Shown here: one piece after another, positions 26,101 through 38,100 of the stretch
Position numbering within the stretch: the first letter of the stretch is position 1
Layout of the letters: each line of letters starts with the position of its first letter
From: Undaria pinnatifida
Taxonomy: Eukaryota; Sar; Phaeophyceae; Laminariales; Alariaceae
Direction: 5' to 3'
Assembly (NCBI GenBank): GCA_012845835.1
Contig: JABAKD010000009.1
Location: 20,052,318-20,116,317 of the forward strand
Length of the DNA stretch: 64,000 nucleotides
Translations under genes and position numbers: made by a program
Notes under the pieces: model-generated
What the model was told of the DNA's origin: nothing
Databases searched by the model: none
Seen by the model: the letters and a program-made list of their open reading frames with translations, nothing else

Positions 26101-29100
26101 CCCAACACCCCGAAAAAAAACGTGTAGCCTGCATAATACCGATCGCCACGATAATAGCGACTGTCGGTCTCAAAAGCGGGACGACAACATAACCCGTCGC
26201 CCTCGCCCTGGTCAACAAAATGGCCGGCATAGTAACAACCGCAGTGCTCATGCCAACACCGCCACAACTCCAACTTCGACAACGCAAATGGAAGCTTACG
26301 TCCCAGTGACACATGCTCCATCCACTACTGCGGCTGCGACTACAGCAGCTACTTCAACGTCCTTCGCGACTCCTCCCTGTCCATCCTCACCTCCAGTTGG
26401 TATAGGTTATTATTTCATCGCATCACAACCTTTCTCCCTCTCTCTGTCCAAGCGCTTCTTCAGCCTTTTCTTTTGTTTACCTTCTACATCAATGACCTCC
26501 ATCAACTACTACCCGAACGGCACTCCCATCAACCCTCGAGGACAAGCGCTGGAAGCTCAACGCCTTCGCGAATCATCTCGCTCTGGACGGGATAACAGCC
26601 GGAGGTACACCGGGTTCGCGAGAACTAACTGTCGGGATGCCCAAGGAATATTTGGGGGGGCACGCTACAACCTCCTCAAATACATCAAAGTTCCGGGTCA
26701 AACACGCCTGGAACGGAAAGACATGGCAGCAAAGCTTAAAAGGCACGGGCTCCTAAAGAGGAGTGAGTACGCAACGATAAATATGTTCATAAAGTCGCTC
26801 CAGTACTTAAATAAGCGAGATTACTTGCTGTTTTTCACCGAGAGCAGAGTTGACAATTTTTCGGTGCGGGCTTGGATCGGTGACTCGGTCGCTGAACCCC
26901 TTGATTTCCTCCTCGCCAGCAGTATGTACAGCGACATAGCCGAACGGCTGTCAAGTATCTCGTACGTATCTCAACCCCACAGGATGAGTAAACATGGACG
27001 AGACTTGACCGTGTCCCAATCCAGGGGGGATTTTTACCGCAGTGGTAATTTTTCAAGGGGGGTGGGCGTATGGTTATACCGGTAGTATTTTCTTGCAAGA
27101 TGTACTTGTAGGTACAGTTGAAAATTGATACTCAAGTAGAGAATATTACTTTGTGCAAGCAGTTATTTTGTCAACTATAAAGTTACAACTGCTCGCCAGT
27201 TACTTATAAGTAAAAGTGCAACTATGGGTCGTATGAACTCAAGTCAACGATCGTACAGCGCTAAGCTATATTCTAAAATGCGTACGAGTATATATTCCAG
27301 CATTAAGGAGCAAAGGATCACAAAGATTGTCAATCTTATGCTCTTCAGCGTACGATTAGTATCAGACAGTTTATCGGTTCTATGCGTATCCTAGGATCAT
27401 ATTGAGGTGACGTGGTTAACTTGTGACCTTTGTTTTGTCTTTTTCAGGATATAGCTCGATGATGGACTATGACTACACCCACCATAGTCTACTACAGTAC
27501 TATCAGTATTTTTAGTTCTATCTGTTGCTTATTTTCAAGTACGTAAGTACATAAAACAAAAAGTGAAAACTTGTAGTGAGAGTCTTTTATTTTGTCGTAA
27601 TGGACACTTGTTCACAATTCTCTTTATTTGTTTAGTATAGTTCATCTATTTCTTGTTTTTTTGTAAATGTGTGAATAACATGGCTACATCCATATTGCCG
27701 CGGTTAACACACCGGACTGAATATGTGATCCATTTGTTTTTGATTTACGAATTTGATTTCTATGTATGAGGCTTCTCTAGCAATCTGACTTTGCATTAAG
27801 GGTGCGTGTTGAGAGTATGAACCTTGGATTAAAATCTAAGTTAATGCGCAGTCTATTCGAGCAGTCTATTTGCACGAATAAAATAAGCAGTTTAACCTTA
27901 CGTTGAATCTTACGTTTGAATCTTCGGTGGAACTTAGATGCAAACGTAGATTTGAGTATGTTAAGGTTGTCCCGTTGCCCCGGTATTCTACCGGGCTACG
28001 AGCATTGTTCCCTGATGTGATCAAGTGGTGACATAACCCACCATGATCACTCTCCCTACTCTCCCTTCTCTCCCTTCTCTCCTTTATGTCCTCTTCCTCT
28101 CTCTTTGGCCTCAAGCGCCCTTTCCAAACTATCCCTTTTCTTTCTTACCACAAGTGATCTTAACAGACACTTCGGTGCCACCTCTGCATCTCTTCGCATA
28201 GAAGACAAGAGCCTCCACACAACCATTGTGTTCACAGACTATTCACAGTATTCACGACGTGAGAGCGATGCGTGCGTTTTGGTTGAGTCCGCGCGTAGAT
28301 ATGAAGGAGAGAGACATGCCACAACCATAAAGACGACCGTTTCAGTCGTGCCGTGCGGGTGGATTAGGTCGTGGCAAACAACGTCATGTCCGCAGCAAGC
28401 CGCAAGTGTTGCAGTATGTAGCGATGGTGAAGGTAGGCTCGCTAGGAAATCGCGCAGCTGGACCCACGTAACTGTTGTCAACTTGTGGTGTCGGTGGTCA
28501 ACAAACAACTTGTGGCGTCGGTGGTCAACAAACACTTCAGCAAACTCGAAACGGGCCCGTTACTATTAAAATTTCGCTTTCGCTTAGACTAAAACTCGCC
28601 TGCCTTGACAGACCGAACGCCGCTGACGAGACTGCCAGCACCGATCTCCCAGCCGTCTCCCTGTAAGCGGCTGTCACGCACCACGAAAAAAAAAGGGGCA
28701 CGAAGCAGAGGAATCAGCGACACAAGCGGTATACTCTGAACAAGAACCAGTATCGAAGCGTATTGCAGGAGAGCTAAGCTCGAGGTTTCAACCACCGAAA
28801 ATGCGTGTTCAAGTTTTCAACCACGAGAAAAGTGTGTTCGAGGTTTCAACCGCCGGAAAGGCGTTTTAGAGGTTCCCACCACCAAAAAGGCGTGTTCGAG
28901 GTTTCCACCTCCAGAACGGCGTGTTCCTCCTCACCAGTGTTCGACCACAGCCCCGCCAGCAACCACTCCAGCCCCTCCGAGGCTGCTATTGACGATCACG
29001 GCGGGGGGATCTTGTTCCACCGAGCAGGCGTTTCCTACCACGCTTGCAGCCCTGTTCAGTCCAGAGAAAGCGCAAACAAAACGCCAAGCGTATGATAGCA

Positions 29101-32100
29101 TTGGTCTCAGCGTTGCACACTCAACAGTTGCCGCAACGGCCCAAGTCTAACAACAATGAGGCTAACAACGGCAGCGAGTGATATAGGGCGGAGATGCCTC
29201 TTTGGGAGTGTTCGCAGTACAAGTGGTACCCGGAAGGAATGCGGCTTACAGTGCAGCGAGTTTAAAATAATAAAAAGACGGACGACAACGGTAGGGCGTC
29301 CACACGCGAGCTACCCCTGTATGGCAGTAGTACCGTGCGATGGAGCATGCAGGGGGGGGCGTCCTGCTGATTGCGAGGTGAACCCCTCGTTTGTACTGAT
29401 TGCGCGTGTTTCCAATCGCGCTTTGGTTTTTCTTTTCGACATATATCTATGTTGCTACCACTGTGAATGCAGTAGCTATTCTAGCTGATTTGCATCACGG
29501 CTATATGGTTCGGAACACCACACATTCATCGGACTGGTGTTACTCCGTCCAACGAGCACATAATTGACATGCAGCAGCACCACACCGCACACTCGCTCCT
29601 GCATCCCGAGCCCGTCTACCAAGGGATAACGTCGCAAGTCTGACACAGCATAGCAAATGTCTCGTGTGAGCATTGGGCATTTACTACTTATATTTACCGC
29701 TGTAGATTAGTGGCCTGCACGTGCTCTTGCTCTGCTCCCTACAAGCCAGTACAGGAGTCGCTATGGGTTCGCGTAGCAAGACATTTATATTTGTCGTCGT
29801 TTTGTGTGCGTTGGTCGAATATCCGGAGGATCACATAGATGACCCTTGGTTGGCGACGGACAGAAAACGGGCGTCAGCCATCTCAAACGGCGTCTAGTTT
29901 TTGGCGTCGTGCAAAGCTAGAAAGTCGATTTTCGCTCGCAATTTACACCAATCTGCAGGAGGTCATCACCACGCTAAACGCGACCAAGACACAAGCTAGC
30001 CGCCAAAAGCTGCTGGCGCACCTAGCAGTCAGCCCGTAGGGTTCGATGAAGTCCGGAAGTCGAAGGGTCATCATCTCCATCAGCTCGGGAGTCGTGCCCA
30101 AATGCACAAAAGTCGCTCCCGTCAGCAACATGCCCCCTAGAGGGAAACCCCGCAAGGCGTCCCACGTTTCCCGCCTGACCTTGGACAGGGCGTGGTCAGC
30201 CGGAAGGGCGGGACCGCATGCCTCTAGGTAGGCATCAAGCCCGCCTAAGGGGGGTGTTGCAGTCGGAAGACGGGCGAAAAGTAGTTGAAAGCGAGAGAAG
30301 GGTCAATGCAAGAGCGGGCTGAGGAGTGGTGGGGGCATTCCAACCTCGCGACAATGATGACCAGCGTATGTTGCGGCATGGCGCATCGTTGCGAACTACT
30401 CTCTAGTGGCACAAGGATGGCGGCCAAAGGTCAACTTGAGGCACGTAGATGGTGCTCAGTCCAAAGACTCTCTGCAATGGGTAAGCTCGGCAATTACCCC
30501 GTAAGCCGTTAAGGCGAGTCGGAGGGCTTTTCCAACGACAAGGCACGCGTGTTGTAAGCCTTCTATGGGGGAAGAGGGGTGGGGAGATAAATCTACGAGT
30601 CCACAAAATAAGGTCTATTGGCAGACCCAATCACTACCGCAAAAAACCGAGGTAACCTCGAGTATTCAACAGGTGCCATACGCCAAAAACAGAGGTAAAA
30701 CTGAGCACCAAGAGTTGCCAAAATCTTAATTGGACGACACATATACGTCTTCGTAACATTATGCGTTCCGCACCGTCGTCTTGTTCGGCCGAGCCCGTTT
30801 TAAGCGCCAGAAGCAAGTCCGAGTACAGCTCCAGCCGAAGGGCAGCCGCCCCTGCCGCCACCCCGCGAGCCGTGCATCCCTTGAAGGCGTCGGAAAACGC
30901 TAGGCCCCTGAGAGCGATGGTGGCTGGTCCGGAGAAGACTACCACGCCGGAATCAATCGCAACTTCGGCAGCGAGGTTTTCAGAGCCGTTCTCGGATGTT
31001 CTGTCCGAGGGTTTAGGGGGAAGGAATGCGCCGGATGCCTCGGCCACCTCGACGGAGGGCTTCTGCAAGTACCTGCATCGTATCGGCGAAGCCATGTGAG
31101 CATCACGGGAGGGGGGGGTATGGGGAGAAGGTTAGGCTACACGTATATATTCCTGTACAGTACGTGACGGCGAGGGTCTACAGTACCGTAGGTGCCTGAG
31201 GCAGGCCTCGGTATTATTCTAAATTCTAGCAAAACCGACCATATAATATCTGACTTTGCCAATCGTGAAGGGGTTTCTAGAGAGCTGGAAGGGAGCAGGG
31301 GTAACGGACTGGAGATTCAATGGAAAGCATTCCCCGTGCCCTCCATCGCCCGCCACGCCCTACAGGGTATCAATTACCAGAACCAAAGCAATACGCATAG
31401 CTAAAGCAAAAAATACGCCTCACATACAAGAATTAAAATTCAAATCAGGAATCAGCGTACGTATTGCATGATGCCCTAAGCATTTTCTCCTCAGCACCTT
31501 CGACGCACGCCTCGCCACGGGGACAACCCACCTGCCAACTCTCGCGATGGCGTTTTTATTCCCCTCCCCGTACGCGCCTCCATCCAAACAGTAAACGCCA
31601 TGGTTGGGAGCGTATTTCTCCGCATCGGCCGCAATGGCCAATCCTGCAACCCCTCCACTCTCGTCGAACGACCAATCAGCGGTGGCCGCTACTTCAGGGG
31701 GAACCAGCAGCATGACGTCACAGGCCGTAACGACCAGAGTTCCCGCGGCTAGACCCGAGCCAAACAGCCGGCTGAGGTGGTCCAGAAGCAGATCCATCGG
31801 GGTGTTGCACATGTTTTCTTTGTCCCTACTGCAGCTGTTGAGAGCGGACCAAGCTTTCCCGCAGACGCATTGGGTGGGAGAGCGCTGGCTGTCGCCGCCG
31901 CTGTGCACGAGGAGCACACGAGCGGCCGCCAAGCCTCCGGCTTGAGGGTCTGCGCCCTTGCATGGCTTTGCTTGGCGGAGAGCTTGGTCGATCTGCACAA
32001 AATCAATGCGATGACGAGTTATGAGTTTAACGCCATGGGCGAAAAATGAGCTGATGGAGTGTGACACTGCGGGAGAGAGAGGTGAAGAAAAAATCCTTCG

Positions 32101-35100
32101 GTAAACCCGCGCAAACAACAGTAGTGAATGGTTGAGTTTTTCCTGATTCATTGTACGAGAAGGTTCACACGGCTTCCAAAATGCTATGTATATGGTTACA
32201 ATGGTGTGGTAGATAGCCGAATTGCGTGACGACTGAACAATCAACAACAACATGGCAAGGCGTTACCGATATGATGCAGTTACTTGTCAAGATGGCAAGG
32301 ACCTACCTGTATGTTAAGGTTACATACCAAGATGGCAAAGCCCTTCCGATGTGATACAGCTTTTCATATCGAAACCGTCATATCATTCACCAGGTATATA
32401 CAGTTAATCAACAGCTGTTATTATAAAAAATGAAAATACACTCCAGCTGTGAGATCGAAGATTTTGTCGAAACTCATCTTTGCAAGTTGTGTGTGATACT
32501 CCGATCGCGCGTATTACGAGTTGTGTGTCCTCATTAAGGATATAGGTCGGCGACTCCCCTTACAGCTACAGTGTAGCTATCAGGGTCAACTGGGGTGATA
32601 TTAGTCAGTCTGTGCGCGGAAACTATAAAACCCGCTTCTGAGGGGGACCAAATCTGACAGCTGTGGAGGGAAATGTATCCGTTTATCAAGTGAATCCTGT
32701 CAGTCGAATAACCGGTGAGGGGGGGGCGGAGTTTTTAAGGGCGTGGGGGCCTGGTTTTGATCAAAAGCGAGCGGGGTTGGAGGGGGGGGGGAAGGGGGGG
32801 GGGTGGGGGCGGACGGGCGGGAAATTTGTGCGTGGAAGCTATAAATCCTTTCAAGGGGATAAATCTGACGGTTTTGGGACAGAAAAAAAAGAAGAAAAAA
32901 AAATGCACCAGTTTATCATAGGGGGGGGGGGGGGGTTGGGGCGGGGGGGGGGGGGGCGGGGGGGGGCAGCTCAATCTGTGCGTGGAAACTATACATTATT
33001 TTGAGGGGATAAATGTGACGGTTTTGGAAAGAATGCATCAGTTTATCATTTATATCCTGGGGTAAGTCGTACAATCAGTGAGTAGAGAGAGGGCGGAGTG
33101 TTCGAGGGGGTGAGGGTGGGATGGGGTGGGGGGGTTGGGGAGGTTGGGGGAGGGGGCGGGGAGGGGGGAAAGGAAGGGTTTTAGGTGAGGGGTTTGTTAT
33201 ACGTGTGGTGCTAGGTCTAGATGGTGCGGGTGGTGGGGAAGAAGGGGGCGTTCGGGGCGGGGGGGGGAAGGAAAAGCAGCGGCATGGATGGCTCTAGAAA
33301 GATAATGAGGTGATATCCAGTGCGAGAAGTGTTTACTAATCTAGCGGATTTCGATATTAGGTGGGGCGTTTGAGCAAGGGAGAGCGAGAAGGGAGGGGGG
33401 GGGGGGGGGGGGGGGGGATTTTTTAGGAGGTTTAGGTCACAAATAATATTCAAATACACTCCGGCTGTGAAATCAAAGATATGTAGGGGCTCGTTATACG
33501 CGTGGTGCTAGGTCTAGGCGATCGTGCGGGTGGTTGGAGAAGAGGGGGCGTTGGAGGGGGGGTTGAGGGGGGTGGGGGGAAAGAATGAAAACTGCGTCAT
33601 GGATGGTCAGAAAGATAATGACGTGATATCAATTGCGTATAGGTGTTTATTGCTCTGGCCGATTTCGATTGTGAGTGGGGCGTTTGGACAAACTAGGCGG
33701 AAAGGGGGGGGGGGGGGGGGGGGATCGGGGGAGGGGGGGGGGGGGGGGGAAGGGGTGGGGGGGGGTTGAACAAGAGGGATCGGGGGAGGGGGAGGGGAGG
33801 GGGGGGCGGGACATTTCAATATGTGCGCGGAAACAATAAACCCTTAAAGGGGACAAACGTGACGATTGTATCAAGAAGACATCCCTGGACAAACCTGACG
33901 ATTGTAGCAAGAAGACATCCCTTTATATCATCTGCCTGGTAATGTTTACTATTCTAGAAGGTTTGATGTTAGATGCAGTATGCAACCCAGTGTTTAAGTG
34001 TAGTAAATAACGTGTTAAATCTTCGTAATTTGTTGTTGTACATGGATCGAAAGCTAGAATATTTTATAGAATATTTGTAGTTACCGTTATTTTCTGACAT
34101 CGCTAATTATAAGAAAGAGATACGTATTGCCAAATACAACAGGCGAGGTGATGTGGTCATGCACTGTTTGTCACCACCATCATATAGTTACCATTATTTT
34201 CTGACATCGCTAATTATACGAAAGAGATACGTATTGCCAAATACAACATGCGAGGTGAGTAGTGGCCGTACACTGCCTCCGCCATTGAGCACTAGAGGGA
34301 GAAATGCGAATCGTCAGTGTTTTTAAGGAACGCTTGGTATACACGCGCTCAATTACGTTACCTCGTTGGTCATACTTGGTATACACGCGCTCAATTACGT
34401 TACCTCGTTAGTCATACTTCGCTTGGTATAGGTTGGGAGGCGATGATGCAGACGGTATGTACGAAATACCCTACGTAATGGGCTGGTAAGGTGGTTTACC
34501 GCAATTTTAACACATCTGGCTGTGCTTCCTTTTCAAATTATTATTGTCTCAAATGTACGATTTCACGCCCATGATTTTTACCTTGCCGATGTGGGGCTCT
34601 GCGGTCGTCAATTGTAAGACAGAGATACATCTTACAAATACATCAGGCGAGGTGGGTATGCGATGTCATATAGATGCGATGTCACCACTATTGAACGCGA
34701 GGGTGACTTTACTTAGTTAGGTATATGGTACTGTGTTTCGTAGAGGTCGTCTCAGGTGGGTATGCGATGGGTCGGCAGTGTGGTTTACCGCAATTTTAAC
34801 AGATCTGCCTGTGCTTCCTTTTCAACTTTTTGTTGTCTCAAATGTACGATTTCACGCCCATGATTTTTACCGTGCCGCTGTGGGGCTCTGAGGTCGCCAA
34901 TTCTAAGACAGAGATACATCTTACAAATACAGCAGGCGAGGTGGGCATGCGATGTCATATATATGCGATGTCACTACTATTGAACGCGAGGGTGACTTTA
35001 CTTCGTTAGGCATATGCGACGGCGTTTCGTAGAGGTTGTCTCACGTGGACATGCGATGTCACCACTATTGAACGCGAAGGTGACTTTACTTCGTTAGGCG

Positions 35101-38100
35101 TATGCTACTACGTTTGGTATGGTAGAGGTTGTCAGGCAATCATGTAAACAGATGGAGGCACGAAACACCCTGCGTAATAGGTTGGTCGTGTGGTTTACCG
35201 CAGTGTTAACATACCTGTCTGTACTTACTTTTCACATTATTATAGACTATAGTGTACGATTATACGTCTTTTTTTCTCCCCACTGTCGTCGAAGATGTTG
35301 TGGTCCTGTAGTGGCGCGTCCATGTCTGGTGCTCTTGTTAGTGGTGCTCATGAGAACATGCCTAACGTGTAGTAGATGATCGCTGAGTGGTGTTCCTTTC
35401 CTTTACATCAAGCCAGGTAGTATATGCCAACGCAACCACTTGCTTGAAAAACGACAAAGAAATTCCTCACACACCTAACACAGAGAAGACGCGGCCGGAA
35501 GATTGTTCAGAATACCGACGGTCAGGAACAGGTTATCGAGCAGCGCACTTGATTTTTACTACCGCTCCTCACTCCACCTAAGACACTACGGGCATGCGTT
35601 GGACCCAGTTCGCTGATGCCTAAAACCAATTTCAAAGGAGGTGATGTGGTGGGCGAATGCTATAATGATTTGCGTTGCTGCGATTACCCCGTCTCTCGTT
35701 CTGTTTGTTCTTGCGTTCTTGATGACTGTCATTTGGCAACGAGCAGTTGTGACGCATTTTTAGGTTTGTGTAAAGACTTTATGTAGACTATGTGATGTTT
35801 CTGACTCGTAGGGACCTCCATTTGGAACCCAGGGTATATGGGTTCCATCTTTTGACTGGTGTTGGTATGCGGACGTATATATGGTTTCAGTGTGGCGTGT
35901 GTTCGCGTGGTTTTTGTTACACGTATGTTTTGGTTGATATTCTAGACTTGGTTATCGTATTGTTTCAAAGTGGTGCTTTCCGCGTTGTTGATGCTACACG
36001 TATATGTTTTGGTTTATGTTCTAGGCTTCGTTATCGTGTTGTTTCGGAGTGGTGTTTTCGAATACATATTATTTTGTAACCGCGTAGTTTTTGCTACACG
36101 TGTACGTTTTGGTTGATGTTCTAGGTCTCGTTATCGTATTGTATCAGGGTGGTGTTTTCGAATACATACTATTTTGTAACCACGTGGTTTTTGCTACACG
36201 TGTACGTTTTGGTTGATGTTCTAGGTTTCGTTATCGTATTGTATCAGGGTGGTGTTTTCGAATACATATCATTTTGTAACCACGTGGTTTTTGCTACACG
36301 TGTACGTTTTGGTTCATGTTCTAGACTTCATTATCGTATTGTATCAGAGTCGTGTTTTCGAAATCATATTGGTTTGCAGTGGTTGGGGGGGGGGGGGGGG
36401 GGGGGGGGCTGTTGTATATATCTGCAAAACGTATTTATGTACGCCGAGAAAACTGCTTCGGTGGGCTAAAAACGAAGTTGCGAGGGACGTTTGGGAATTT
36501 CAACGTTCCCCCTCGCGGCTTTTGTCAAGTATGGCTAAATGCATATTTATCCCTGAAGACAAACATGCAATAACCAGCCTTGACAACTATGGGTTGTAGC
36601 GGTATCATAATACACTTATAATACCGTTACTCTTCATAGTTTGACTATGTGTGTATTAATTATTTTGCTACACGGTGTGGGTTGAATCGAAATACGGAGT
36701 GTGGCTAGGGTTTAAGAAAAAAAAAAGGGGGGAGGGGGATTTGACAAGAAAGCGTTTGTATGTGTAGGTAGTCTGCTTATTAAGTATCCCGTCATGTTGG
36801 CGGGTGACATATGATTAGCTGTGGGAGGTTTTGGGAGGTTTCGGCGACTCCACTTGCAACTACATGTGGACGGAAACCATGAAATTTGTGGAAGGTCATG
36901 CATCAGTTTATCAAGTGAAGCCTGTATGTCCAATATCTGGTGAGGGAAGGGTGTGAGGGGGGGGGGGGAAGGGGGTGAACTTCAGCAGCGGGATATCCAG
37001 TGCGTGGAGGTGTTTATTACTCTGGCGGATTTCGATGTGGGGCGTTTGGGGGAAAGCGAGGGAAAAAGAAACAAAAAAACGACGACTAGCCCTTGCATTC
37101 AGGCGTGATTTGGACTCAGCAACGTTCGTTGTTTCCGTGGACATACCATGTTTTGGCATGATTTTCGGCGTTGTTTATTTCCTGAAATATTTCGGTTCTA
37201 GGTAGCGTGTTTGATGTGTACGTCATGAATGTATGTTTTGCGTTGGTATAATTGAGAAACTTGGTTATAATTTTCATTCCTCAATCGACGTCGTAGAGAA
37301 GACAAAAGCTGTTATGTGTCATATCGTACAGCAGGTATATACTATATAGCAACTGCTGTCGTATTAATACGGACATCAGAGAAGGAATTTAACATCGCAA
37401 CAGCAATGGGGTGTGTATGGCATTTTACGGCATTATTGGTATGACCTGTCCAAGTACCGCGGTAGGCACAAGAAGGGAGAACAACGTAAGCGATACTACG
37501 AGCAATACTACCGTCGGTACCGATTCGTTGGGTAGCCGAAAGGGCGTCAAGCCACACCCACGCGTACAAAGCATCTAGTACTGCTAGTGGGTATCATAAA
37601 TCCTCCTGGTGCAGAGGGAATCATGACCAAAACATGACAACTGCAGCACCTGCCACACAACCAGCACGGACTGCCGGGGCAGGGGTTTGTATCCGGACTG
37701 CAGCGGAAAGAGCTGCAAGACACGCGCGCCCCATGGTGATACAAACGTGCTCGTATTACCGCACAATATTTCCTTCGTAGATGCACTCTTGTCGCCTTTT
37801 TGGTCGCCAGACATGAGTCCCAACGGGGGTTAACAGAAAGATAGTACCAGAACGTATGCTACTGGTACACGGCACAAGGCAGCAGTTACAATTTTCCAGC
37901 CGTTAAACCTTACCCGTACCTTAGCTTGACTGGCATACGGCAATCGACACAGCCCTTCACAGGGTTAGTGTTAACTGTACTCGTAAAGCCAACTATGATA
38001 TTCGCTCTCCAGCTTTGTTGCGCGCCATCATTTTGGCTAAGGGTAGATTATCGGTACAAAGCAAGATCCACGGAGTGCAGAGTAGTAGAGCTGTATAACG

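Larger units (their letters stand above)
24492..28247 (+). mobile_element. LTR retrotransposon, copia-like, pol-less, in FKGP intron 6
   Basis: Two long terminal repeats (24492-24915 and 27807-28247) begin TGTTGAGAG and end ATTCACA. They are flanked by the 5-bp target duplication GTATT (24487-24491 and 28248-28252), so this is a single complete insertion. It runs antisense to FKGP. The internal part holds a gag-like frame and a second, unrelated frame; there is no protease, integrase, reverse transcriptase or RNase H. The LTRs differ at roughly 8% of positions by eye, so the copy is not recent. It must be mobilised, if at all, by proteins from an autonomous relative. Confidence 0.92.

Noticed and set aside
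28239-28535. Minus-strand frame with [11 protein letters not shown], first taken as the FKGP beta-strand before FGxDD
   Set aside because: Exon 7 at 24147-23882 contains the true FGARDDIK segment with better splice sites and phase; the earlier frame overlaps the LTR end and lacks a pyrimidine-rich acceptor.
32735-33910. Proline- and glycine-rich frames on both strands
   Set aside because: Translations of homopolymer G/C tracts.
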